A DNA stretch of 21,857 bases from NCBI GenBank assembly GCA_963652075.1, contig CAVJRQ010000040.1:1-21857 (forward strand). Reading direction: 5' to 3'. A program made the translations under genes and the position numbers. The notes beneath the pieces are model-generated. The model did not search any database, was not told where the DNA came from, and saw only the letters and a list, made by a program, of their open reading frames with translations. The stretch is from Phocaeicola_A sp963652075 (GTDB taxonomy: Bacteria; Bacteroidota; Bacteroidia; Bacteroidales; Bacteroidaceae). Shown in pieces: positions 8,444 to 15,145 of the stretch (positions are counted from its first letter, which is position 1; every line of letters begins with the position of its first letter).

Positions 8444-11032
8444 ATGAACTTTAACAACTTTACAATCAAATCGCAAGAGGCGGTGCAAGAGGCGGTGAAC
8501 CTCGTACAGAGCCGCGGGCAGCAAGCCATTGAGCCTGTTCATTTGATGGCAGGAGTGCTGAAGGTAGGCGAAAACGTTACCAACTTCATCTTCCAGAAAC
8601 TGGGGATGAACCAGCAACAGTTGACGCTCGCCCTTGACAAGCGGATAGGTGCCTTGCCCAAGGTTTCAGGGGGCGAGCCTTACCTGAGTAGGGAAAGCAA
8701 TGAGGTGTTGCAGAAGGCCAACGACTACGCCAAAGAGTTGGGCGATGAATACGTGGCTCTGGAGGACTTGCTGTTGGCGTTGCTCAACGTAAACAGCGAC
8801 GTGGCCACCCTGTTGAAAGACGGTGGCATGAGCGACAAGGAGTTGCGTGCAGCCATCGCCGAACTGCGAAAGGGAGACAAAGTGACTTCCCAATCCGGTG
8901 AGGATACTTACCAGGCACTGAGCAAATACGCCATCAACCTGAACGAGGCCGCCCGTAACGGAAAGCTCGACCCGGTGATAGGCCGTGACGACGAGATTCG
9001 TCGTGTACTGCAGATTCTGAGCCGACGTACCAAGAACAACCCTATCCTGATAGGTGAGCCGGGTACCGGTAAGACCGCCATCGTGGAAGGTTTGGCACAC
9101 CGTATCCTGCGTGGAGACGTGCCCGAGAACCTGAAGGACAAACAGATTTATTCGTTGGACATGGGTGCGCTGATTGCCGGTGCGAAGTACAAAGGCGAGT
9201 TCGAGGAGCGGTTGAAGTCCGTCATCAACGAAGTGACCAAGTCGGACGGCAACATCATCCTCTTCATTGATGAAATACACACCTTGGTAGGTGCCGGAAA
9301 GAGTGACGGTGCCATGGATGCCGCCAACATTCTGAAGCCGGCCTTGGCTCGTGGCGAGCTACGTTCCATCGGTGCCACCACACTGGACGAATACCAAAAG
9401 TATTTCGAGAAGGACAAAGCTCTGGAGCGACGGTTCCAGACCGTCATGGTAAACGAACCGGACACGATGAGTTCCATCTCCATCCTGCGTGGACTGAAGG
9501 AGCGTTACGAGAACCACCACAAGGTGCGTATCAAAGATGACGCAATCATCGCGGCCGTGGAGCTCTCCAACCGTTACATCACCGACCGTTTCTTGCCGGA
9601 CAAGGCAATTGACCTGATGGACGAGGCCGCCGCAAAGTTGCGTATGGAACGTGACTCATTGCCCGAAGAACTGGACGAGATATCGCGTCGTCTGAAGCAG
9701 CTGGAGATTGAGCGCGAGGCCATCAAACGGGAGAAGGACGAAGAGAAACTGGCTCAGCTCAACAAAGAGATTGCGGAGCTGAAGGAACTGGAGACCTCGT
9801 ACAAAGCCAAATGGCAAAGCGAGAAGTCTTTGGTCAACAAGATACAGCAAAACAAGCTGGAGATAGAGCGGTTGAAGTTTGAGGCCGACAAAGCCGAACG
9901 GGAGGGTGACTACGGAAAGGTAGCCGAGATACGGTACGGCAAGCTGCAGGCACTGAACAACGAAATCACCACCATCCAGGCTGAGCTGAAGCAGCAACAG
10001 GGCGACTCCGCCATGATAAAGGAGGAGGTGACGGCGGAAGACATCGCGGATGTGGTATCGCGTTGGACGGGCATACCGGTGAGCAAGATGCTGCAGAGCG
10101 AGCGTGAGAAGTTGCTCCATCTGGAAGACGAGCTTCACAAGCGCGTGGTAGGTCAGGACGAAGCCATCACGGCCGTAGCCGATGCCGTACGACGCAGCCG
10201 TGCCGGTCTGCAAGACCCGAAACGGCCTATCGGTTCGTTCATCTTCTTAGGTACTACCGGTGTCGGTAAGACCGAGTTGGCGAAGGCCTTGGCGGAGTAT
10301 CTGTTCGATGACGAATCGCTGATGACCCGTATCGATATGAGTGAGTACCAGGAGAAACATTCCGTTTCGCGTCTGATTGGAGCGCCTCCGGGCTACGTGG
10401 GTTACGATGAGGGTGGACAGTTGACCGAGGCCGTAAGGCGTAAACCTTACTCCGTGGTTCTGTTCGACGAGATAGAAAAGGCTCACCCCGACGTGTTCAA
10501 CATCCTGTTGCAGGTGTTGGACGACGGACGGTTGACGGACAACAAGGGACGTACGGTCAACTTCAAGAACACCATCATCATCATGACGTCCAACTTGGGA
10601 AGTGCCTACATCCAAAGTCAGTTCGAGAAACTGAATGACCAGAACAAAGAGGCCGTGATAGAGGAGACGAAGAAGGAGGTTCTCTCCATGCTGAAGAAGA
10701 CCATCCGGCCGGAGTTTCTGAACCGTATCGACGAGACCATCATGTTCTTGCCGCTGAACAAGGAACAGATACAGCAAATCGTCACCTTGCAGATTAACGG
10801 CATCCGGAAGATGCTCGAAGAGAACGGTGTCACGCTGCAGATGACCGATGCCGCCGTACAGTTCCTCGCCAACGTAGGCTACGACCCCGAGTTCGGTGCC
10901 CGTCCCGTGAAACGTGCCATCCAGCAGTATCTGCTCAACGACCTGTCCAAGAAGCTCCTTGCCCAGGAAGTGGATCGCGACAAGCCCATCATCGTGGATG
11001 TTGCCGGCAACGGGTTGGCGTTCAAAAACTGA
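8444..11032 (+). CDS. clpB: ClpB protein disaggregase (Hsp104-type AAA+ chaperone)
   Basis: This 862-residue cytoplasmic ATPase forms hexamers and threads aggregated proteins through its pore, working with DnaK/DnaJ/GrpE. The double-Clp N domain spans about 1-145. The first AAA+ module has Walker A GEPGTGKT (204-211) and Walker B IILFIDEIH (271-279). A long charged coiled coil, about 400-525, is the M domain that distinguishes ClpB from ClpA/ClpC and binds DnaK. The second module has Walker A GTTGVGKT (603-610) and Walker B VVLFDEIEKAH, followed by the usual arginine-rich C-terminal part. The length is normal and every nucleotide-binding motif is intact. The ATG at 8444 has a strong ribosome-binding site, AAAGGAG (8429-8435), eight bases upstream. 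The gene stands alone, with a divergent neighbour upstream and a strong terminator downstream. Heat or protein-stress control is expected for the family. Confidence 0.98.
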   Translation: MNFNNFTIKSQEAVQEAVNLVQSRGQQAIEPVHLMAGVLKVGENVTNFIFQKLGMNQQQLTLALDKRIGALPKVSGGEPYLSRESNEVLQKANDYAKELGDEYVALEDLLLALLNVNSDVATLLKDGGMSDKELRAAIAELRKGDKVTSQSGEDTYQALSKYAINLNEAARNGKLDPVIGRDDEIRRVLQILSRRTKNNPILIGEPGTGKTAIVEGLAHRILRGDVPENLKDKQIYSLDMGALIAGAKYKGEFEERLKSVINEVTKSDGNIILFIDEIHTLVGAGKSDGAMDAANILKPALARGELRSIGATTLDEYQKYFEKDKALERRFQTVMVNEPDTMSSISILRGLKERYENHHKVRIKDDAIIAAVELSNRYITDRFLPDKAIDLMDEAAAKLRMERDSLPEELDEISRRLKQLEIEREAIKREKDEEKLAQLNKEIAELKELETSYKAKWQSEKSLVNKIQQNKLEIERLKFEADKAEREGDYGKVAEIRYGKLQALNNEITTIQAELKQQQGDSAMIKEEVTAEDIADVVSRWTGIPVSKMLQSEREKLLHLEDELHKRVVGQDEAITAVADAVRRSRAGLQDPKRPIGSFIFLGTTGVGKTELAKALAEYLFDDESLMTRIDMSEYQEKHSVSRLIGAPPGYVGYDEGGQLTEAVRRKPYSVVLFDEIEKAHPDVFNILLQVLDDGRLTDNKGRTVNFKNTIIIMTSNLGSAYIQSQFEKLNDQNKEAVIEETKKEVLSMLKKTIRPEFLNRIDETIMFLPLNKEQIQQIVTLQINGIRKMLEENGVTLQMTDAAVQFLANVGYDPEFGARPVKRAIQQYLLNDLSKKLLAQEVDRDKPIIVDVAGNGLAFKN

Positions 11033-11082
11033 TAAGCACTAAGCTCTATATAAGCAATCCGCCGGAATCCGCGGCTCTATAG

Positions 11083-11122
11083 AACGCCCAAGGCTTCTCT
11101 AACTGAAGCCTTGGGCGTTTTT
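11083..11122 (+). terminator. Intrinsic terminator of clpB
   Basis: AACGCCCAAGGCTTC (11083-11097) pairs perfectly over 15 bp with GAAGCCTTGGGCGTT (11105-11119) across a 7-base loop. A run of five T (11118-11122) follows the stem. This is a textbook rho-independent terminator about 50 bp after the clpB stop codon. Confidence 0.93.
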
Positions 11123-11213
11123 GTTTCAACCGGTTTGCATTGCCATCGAACTTGACAATCCGGGTCATGGCATTCTCGATTGGCAAGAGGTTAAATGACA
11201 GACGGATGTCTAA

Positions 11214-11315
11214 GCGTGACGAGACGCATGTAACTCTGTTCAAATGGCAATATGGCCGATTCAATAATCAACTATTCCTCTTCGCATAGGCTGTTGGTAG
11301 GATAGGAGTAAAAAG
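11214..11315. repeat. Dispersed repeat, copy A (split)
   Basis: Two blocks recur elsewhere in the window. GCGTGACGAGACGCATGTAA (11214-11233) matches 14013-14032 with one change. The block 11286-11315, beginning ATAGGCTGTTGG, matches 14032-14060 with about three changes. In this copy a 52-bp stretch (11234-11285) separates the blocks, whereas they abut in copy B. The order and orientation are the same in both copies, so the pair is related by descent rather than chance. The rest of the 344-bp gap between clpB and the next gene shows nothing else recognisable apart from the clpB terminator and the promoter at 11319. Confidence 0.85.
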
Positions 11316-11318
11316 CAA

Positions 11319-11327
11319 TACCTTTGC
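11319..11327 (+). promoter_or_regulatory. -7 element for the beta-barrel protein gene
   Basis: TACCTTTGC is a perfect match to the Bacteroides -7 consensus TAnnTTTGY. It begins just after repeat copy A and lies about 50 bases before the ATG at 11377. There is no TTTG at -33; GTTG at 11293-11296 is close but 22 bp away. Confidence 0.6.
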
Positions 11328-11376
11328 AGCGACCTTTTGAGGGTCTTTCTTACTAACATATTCAAGGATAAACAAA

Positions 11377-12000
11377 ATGATGAAAATGAAAAAGGTATTA
11401 TTGTCAATGCTTGCACTATGCTGTTTTTCGGCAGTAAATGCGCAGTCATTCCACTCTGAGCAGACAGTTGCAGACGGCCTGAGCACTTCTAATGAGACAA
11501 AGAAGAAGGTGCGTAACATATCCATTGAGTTGCTTGGCGCTCAAAATATGGTGGGTATAAATTATGACAGTCGTTTTAAGGGAAACTCGGGATTGGGTTA
11601 TCGTGTCGGCATCGGATTTGGATACGGAGACAATTCCGGTTTGTTCGATGAAACCATCAAAGGCGTGGGAGTTCCAATGGAACTGAATTATCTGTTGGGG
11701 AGGAAACGGCATAAACTGGAGGTCGGTTTCGGTACAAGTCTTGGCGTGTATCATATCAAGGAAACTACATGGTACTGGTATCAGCCTGTTCCGCCGGAAA
11801 CGGAAGGTCATGGCGACTTCCACACATCGACAAGCAACCGCTTCGGCTACTTCCTGTTTGGCGACATTGGCTACCGCTACCAGCGCGACAACGGTTTCAT
11901 GTTCCGTGTCGGCATCTCGCCCTCCTTTAATTTCGGCGACAAGTACGGACTGGACAAATCCGCCTTTTATCCATATGTGGGTTTTGGCTGGTCGTTCTGA
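11377..12000 (+). CDS. Small outer-membrane beta-barrel protein, function unknown
   Basis: This 207-residue secreted protein has a clear signal peptide: a basic start, a hydrophobic stretch, and cleavage after AVNA at about residue 22. The mature part consists of alternating hydrophobic and polar strands separated by short turns rich in Gly, Asn and Asp, and it ends in GWSF. A terminal Phe is typical of outer-membrane barrels, and the size suits an eight-strand barrel like those grouped as OMP_b-brl. I recognise no enzyme motif and no closer family. Two in-frame ATGs lie side by side (11377 and 11380), with AAGGA eight bases upstream of the first. The gene converges on a LytTR two-component pair and sits between repeat copies A and B, so it may be a target or partner of that pair; this is inference. 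Base composition is AT-richer than clpB or the efflux genes. Confidence 0.8.
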   Translation: MMKMKKVLLSMLALCCFSAVNAQSFHSEQTVADGLSTSNETKKKVRNISIELLGAQNMVGINYDSRFKGNSGLGYRVGIGFGYGDNSGLFDETIKGVGVPMELNYLLGRKRHKLEVGFGTSLGVYHIKETTWYWYQPVPPETEGHGDFHTSTSNRFGYFLFGDIGYRYQRDNGFMFRVGISPSFNFGDKYGLDKSAFYPYVGFGWSF

Positions 12001-12019
12001 GACTGTTCAAAGCTACAAC

Positions 12020-12073
12020 GGGGAACAGGTATCCTTATTTGCTCTGCAATAATGTTGGGGATACCTGTTTTCC
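12020..12073. terminator. Hairpin between convergent genes, likely bidirectional terminator
   Basis: AACAGGTATCC (12024-12034) pairs exactly with GGATACCTGTT (12059-12069). An inner TTATT/AATAA pair (12035-12039 and 12048-12052) can extend the stem. On the + strand four T (12068-12071) close the stem. The hairpin fills the 75-bp gap between the beta-barrel gene and the leftward response regulator and could serve both transcripts. The T-run is weak in the leftward direction. Confidence 0.6.
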
Positions 12074-12075
12074 GT

Positions 12076-12828
12076 TCACCTGTCCAGCCATTTCTTGAAT
12101 TGCGCCGTCTTTTCCTTGCTTATCACAATATTGTCATCATTGCACCCCTTCAATTTAACAATAAGCTTGGAGTTGAAGAAGAGGCTGATTTTCCTAATTC
12201 CTTTTATGTTCGCAATGTACTGCCTGTTGATGCGAAAGAATTTGTCCGGGTCTAACACCTGTTCCAAATCCGCCATGTTCATAGCCAAAGTATATGATGC
12301 GCCTTCTTCCGTGAATGCCAGAGCATGGTTGTCCGTTTTGCTTATATAGCTTATGTCGTCAGTATAAAGCATAACCAATTCATCGCCTTTGTTCACCAAG
12401 AAGCGTTCCCGGTATTGGCGTGTCTCACTCAACAAGCCATCCAACTTGTCGCCAACTTTCGCATTGGCAAGGTTCAACATCTTCAGTTTGTCCATAGCCA
12501 CACAGAGCTCCTTGAAGTCAATGGGCTTCATCAGATAGTCAAGTCCGTTGTTCTTGATAGCTTGCATAGCGTATTCATCATACGCAGTCGTGAAAATGAC
12601 AAAAGACTTTGGCTTGACCTTACGGAAAGCCTCAAACACATCACCGTCTACCAGACGAATGTCTGAGAGAATCAAATCGTAATCGTTGTTAACGGTCAAC
12701 TCGTCAACCACCTCGTTGACGCTTTTCAGCGGCCCATGGACATCAACCGTGTCGTCTATATCCATGACGAGCCTTTTCAGTCGCTTTGCGCTGAAGTTGT
12801 CGTCTTCTATAATCAATATCTTCTTCAT
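12076..12828 (-). CDS. LytTR-family response regulator
   Basis: This is a 250-residue cytoplasmic transcription regulator. The receiver domain (about 1-118) has the acidic pocket Glu8-Asp9-Asp10, the phospho-acceptor Asp56 in LILSDIRL, Thr80/Thr81 and the conserved Lys101-Pro. The LytTR DNA-binding domain (about 145-250) shows the usual order: a segment reading out the DNA after FLVNKGDELVML, then DPDKFFRINRQYIANI. Both are hallmarks of the AgrA/LytR/AlgR family, which binds paired nine-base half-sites. Its ATG overlaps the kinase stop codon (ATGA, 12825-12828), so the two are translationally coupled and should work as a pair. The target genes are unknown. The convergent beta-barrel gene and the pair's own promoter are natural candidates, but I could not identify a convincing paired LytTR site. 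Confidence 0.93.
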   Translation of the reverse strand: MKKILIIEDDNFSAKRLKRLVMDIDDTVDVHGPLKSVNEVVDELTVNNDYDLILSDIRLVDGDVFEAFRKVKPKSFVIFTTAYDEYAMQAIKNNGLDYLMKPIDFKELCVAMDKLKMLNLANAKVGDKLDGLLSETRQYRERFLVNKGDELVMLYTDDISYISKTDNHALAFTEEGASYTLAMNMADLEQVLDPDKFFRINRQYIANIKGIRKISLFFNSKLIVKLKGCNDDNIVISKEKTAQFKKWLDR

Positions 12829-13868
12829 CGTTCTATTACCGTTTTCTTTATGATGGGCAGACGTATTTCAAAAGAGTCGGGGGTAACGTTGTAAACGATC
12901 TCCTTTCCACACTCCAGTTCATACCGCTGCTTCAAGTTCTTTAATCCGATACCATACGACTCAATCAATTGGTCATTGTGCCCATGTGCGTAGATTCTGT
13001 TATTCCTAATCACAAGCATACCGTCTTGCGCACGTATCCAGATACGGAGAGGCGCATCTTCTTGTGGAGAGTTATGCTTGACCGCATTCTCTATGAGTAA
13101 CTGTAGACTTAGAGCTAAAATCCTGTCATCTCCTTTACTTTCAGAATTATCTGTTTCGAGTATGATTCTGTTGTCGTATCTCAAATTAAGCAGACTGACG
13201 TACGTCCCGGCAAAATCCATAGCTTCATGGATAGTGATGTAGTCTTGCTCGATATTACGCAGCGTGTATCTGTAAACCTGCGACAACCTTACCACGTATT
13301 CCTCGGCCTTTTGTGGTTCATCCTCTATCATGCCGGCAAGGGAACTTAGACTGTTGAACACGAAATGAGGATCTAACTGGAGCTTCAAGTATTTCTTTTG
13401 CAGACGTATGTTCTCCTTGTTCCGTTGTATCATTATTTCAGAATAATGCAGCAGCAAGTGTATAAGGGTCAGCAGGCTTGCTATTATCCCGAAAAGAAAG
13501 AATGTGCCCCAAACGTCTTCCTCCATGAAATCGGGGTCGATTATATCAAGCATGAAGTCACATACTCCGGCTATACAGATGTTTATTACGACGATAAGGA
13601 CTGCACTGACCAGAAACCTTTTACGGTTGTTTTCCGCCAATTTGAAGTATCTCTGCCTAAGCAATAGTTGATTGGCAGACAGGCTGGCTAAAGAGAAAAT
13701 ACCACAATAGGCCAAATCCATAAACAGGAAGAGACAGTACCCGTCAAAGTTTCGTTTGAAGTCCTCAAAGTCGGCGATAGCCCAAATGACATCGTATAGA
13801 AAGAAAAACGTAAGAGTGAAAACAATCCACTCCATCAGTTTGTCTTTGTATTTTATAGCTTGTTTCAT
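12825..13868 (-). CDS. LytS/YehU-type membrane sensor histidine kinase
   Basis: This is a membrane kinase of about 347 residues that would phosphorylate the LytTR regulator encoded next to it. The N-terminal half has four predicted membrane helices with very little periplasmic sequence, so any signal is probably sensed within or at the membrane. A short linker rich in Lys and Arg leads to the His_kinase domain (PF06580) motif DPHFVFNSL, with His168 as the likely phospho-acceptor. A compact ATP-binding domain follows, with an N-box LLIENAVKHN and a G-box near SYGIGLKNLKQRY. I chose the ATG at 13868. A TTG at 13895 would add nine residues but lies upstream of the likely -7 element at 13883-13891. 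Another in-frame ATG is at 13835. The stop codon overlaps the regulator start. The gene is clearly AT-richer than the efflux genes to its right. Confidence 0.9.
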   Translation of the reverse strand: MKQAIKYKDKLMEWIVFTLTFFFLYDVIWAIADFEDFKRNFDGYCLFLFMDLAYCGIFSLASLSANQLLLRQRYFKLAENNRKRFLVSAVLIVVINICIAGVCDFMLDIIDPDFMEEDVWGTFFLFGIIASLLTLIHLLLHYSEIMIQRNKENIRLQKKYLKLQLDPHFVFNSLSSLAGMIEDEPQKAEEYVVRLSQVYRYTLRNIEQDYITIHEAMDFAGTYVSLLNLRYDNRIILETDNSESKGDDRILALSLQLLIENAVKHNSPQEDAPLRIWIRAQDGMLVIRNNRIYAHGHNDQLIESYGIGLKNLKQRYELECGKEIVYNVTPDSFEIRLPIIKKTVIER

Positions 13869-13882
13869 TCTCGTTTTTGCTT

Positions 13883-13891
13883 GTAAAGTTA
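13883..13891 (-). promoter_or_regulatory. Possible -7 element for the LytS/LytTR operon
   Basis: Read leftward, TAACTTTAC matches eight of nine positions of TAnnTTTGY; the G is replaced by A. It lies 14 bases before the chosen ATG at 13868, giving a very short leader. No -33 TTTG is present. This is weak and would be overruled by a mapped start site. Confidence 0.35.
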
Positions 13892-14012
13892 GCAATCAAA
13901 TTTCACATTGCCTCATTTTCTGCAACAAAGCGGAACAATAAGGCGATGAAGCGGAATTATTGGCTTCCCAAATCGCCATCTCGTTCTTCACCGTCATCGC
14001 CACCATTCCCAC

Positions 14013-14060
14013 GCGTGACGAGACGTATGTAATAGGCTGTTGGGAGTATAGGAGTAAAGA
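14013..14060. repeat. Dispersed repeat, copy B (contiguous)
   Basis: GCGTGACGAGACGTATGTAA (14013-14032) runs directly into the block beginning ATAGGCTGTTGG and ending AGTAAAGA (14032-14060). Both blocks recur in the same order and orientation at 11214-11315, where 52 bp separate them. The element lies in the gap between the LytS gene and the AraC-type gene (13869-14089). A 63-codon leftward open frame (13896-14087) covers it, but its reading is not shared with copy A, so I treat it as non-coding repeat DNA. Confidence 0.85.
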
Positions 14061-14089
14061 ACGAATGTGCGAATGAAACGGAGACACCG

Positions 14090-14956
14090 CTACATCTTGT
14101 TGTTGCGGAGGCTCAGGGGCGACTTGCCCGTATGGCGTTTGAAGTAGCGGCAGAAGAAGGAGACATCGCTGAAGTTGTATTCCCAGGCAATCTCTTTCAC
14201 GCTCTGACCTCCCATGGCCAGTTGCATCTTCAGTTGCAGAATGGTGTAGTGGTCTATCAGGTGTTTCGGAGTCTCGTTAGTCACCTGGCGCACAATGAGA
14301 GTAAGGTATTTGGCGGTGACATTCATCCGGGAGGCGTAGAAGGCAACGTCGCGCGACACCTTATAGTTCTTCTCCATCAAATCCATGAACCGGTTGAAGA
14401 GCTCGCGCACCCTGTGGGACTTCACGCCGTCTTTCACCATCAGCGGATTGCGCATCAGATACTCGTGGAACCCGACGAAGAAGGCTTTCAGTTGCAACAG
14501 CACTAACTGGGTGACACAGGCGCACTCCCGTTGGTCAAAGTAGACATGGAGCAAGGCGAACATTTTGTTGATGATATCGGTCACCACGGGAGAGTCCTGT
14601 CGGCAACGGTCTTCACGCAAGGCGGAATAAACGGTCTGTTCCATCTGTAGACTGGCCTCACGCAACATGGAGGCATCGTAGCGCAGCATCTCTACCTTGA
14701 AATCGACCGCGTCGTCGCACTCCATCGGATTGCCCGACGGACTGAACAAACGTACCACGTCATTCGGGAAGAGGGTGAGCACAGCCCCTTCGTAAAGTTG
14801 CCAACGGGTGAAGTTGACCTGTAGCAAGGCCTTGCCCGAACGGCATATCAGGATGGCTCCATAGTTGATGACATGGGGTTCGTTCGTCCACCCCGAGAGG
14901 GACGTTTCATACAAGAGCGGCTTCGTCTGTATGGAAAGGTTTACTTCGTTCTGCAT
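14090..14956 (-). CDS. AraC-family transcriptional regulator of the efflux operon
   Basis: This is a 288-residue DNA-binding regulator. The C-terminal AraC domain (about 190-285) has both helix-turn-helix units, first around DVAFYASRMNVTAKYLTLIVRQ and then around SVKEIAWEYNFSDVSFFCRYFKRHTGKSP. The second contains the family signature. The N-terminal part (about 1-170) looks like a cupin-type sensing domain, but the sequence does not tell its ligand. The gene is transcribed away from the TolC/EmrA/MFS operon with 189 bp between start codons. That is the usual arrangement for an AraC-type regulator controlling an efflux operon in Bacteroides. Between them lies a set of GAATAG half-sites that could be its operator. 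Whether it activates or represses is not visible; the poor -33 of the efflux promoter favours an activator. Confidence 0.93.
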   Translation of the reverse strand: MQNEVNLSIQTKPLLYETSLSGWTNEPHVINYGAILICRSGKALLQVNFTRWQLYEGAVLTLFPNDVVRLFSPSGNPMECDDAVDFKVEMLRYDASMLREASLQMEQTVYSALREDRCRQDSPVVTDIINKMFALLHVYFDQRECACVTQLVLLQLKAFFVGFHEYLMRNPLMVKDGVKSHRVRELFNRFMDLMEKNYKVSRDVAFYASRMNVTAKYLTLIVRQVTNETPKHLIDHYTILQLKMQLAMGGQSVKEIAWEYNFSDVSFFCRYFKRHTGKSPLSLRNNKM

Positions 14957-15012
14957 ACGCTATCAGTCTATTGAAGGCGGTCGGCTTTGCGCACGATATT
15001 CGCCTTTTGGGT

Positions 15013-15021
15013 GCAAAAGTG
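15013..15021 (-). promoter_or_regulatory. Weak -7 element for the AraC-type gene
   Basis: Read leftward, CACTTTTGC matches eight of nine positions of TAnnTTTGY, with the first T replaced by C. It lies 57 bases before the ATG at 14956. No -33 TTTG is seen. It is the best candidate in this gap but not strong. Confidence 0.3.
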
Positions 15022-15035
15022 CTGAAAATATATGA

Positions 15036-15062
15036 GAATAGCGAACTTCTATTCCCTAATAG
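15036..15062. promoter_or_regulatory. Overlapping GAATAG palindromes, candidate AraC-regulator operator
   Basis: GAATAG (15036-15041) and CTATTC (15049-15054) form an inverted repeat with a 7-base spacer. CTATT (15049-15053) also pairs with AATAG (15058-15062) across four bases, giving three half-sites in 27 bp. The element lies between the two divergent genes. Its right edge is 48 bp upstream of the efflux -7 element, a usual position for an activator site. Binding is inferred. Confidence 0.45.
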
Positions 15063-15109
15063 TCCATACCGCTGGTGAAATTACAAACAAACCGAAAGGG
15101 GGAAACTTC

Positions 15110-15118
15110 TAATTTTGC
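15110..15118 (+). promoter_or_regulatory. -7 element of the efflux operon
   Basis: TAATTTTGC is a perfect match to TAnnTTTGY. It predicts a start near 15125 and a leader of about 20 nt before the GTG start codon at 15146. There is no TTTG at the -33 position, which fits dependence on an activator such as the divergent AraC-type protein. Confidence 0.6.
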
Positions 15119-15145
15119 AGCCGAAAAAACATAAAACCATTTCAC

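Noticed and set aside
13869..13895. Upstream TTG start for the LytS-type kinase
   Set aside because: It lies upstream of the best -7 element and adds only nine non-conserved-looking residues; the ATG at 13868 is simpler.
13896..14087. 63-codon leftward open frame between LytS and the AraC-type gene
   Set aside because: It overlaps repeat copy B, has no recognisable motif, and the same reading is not preserved in copy A, so the conservation is at DNA level.
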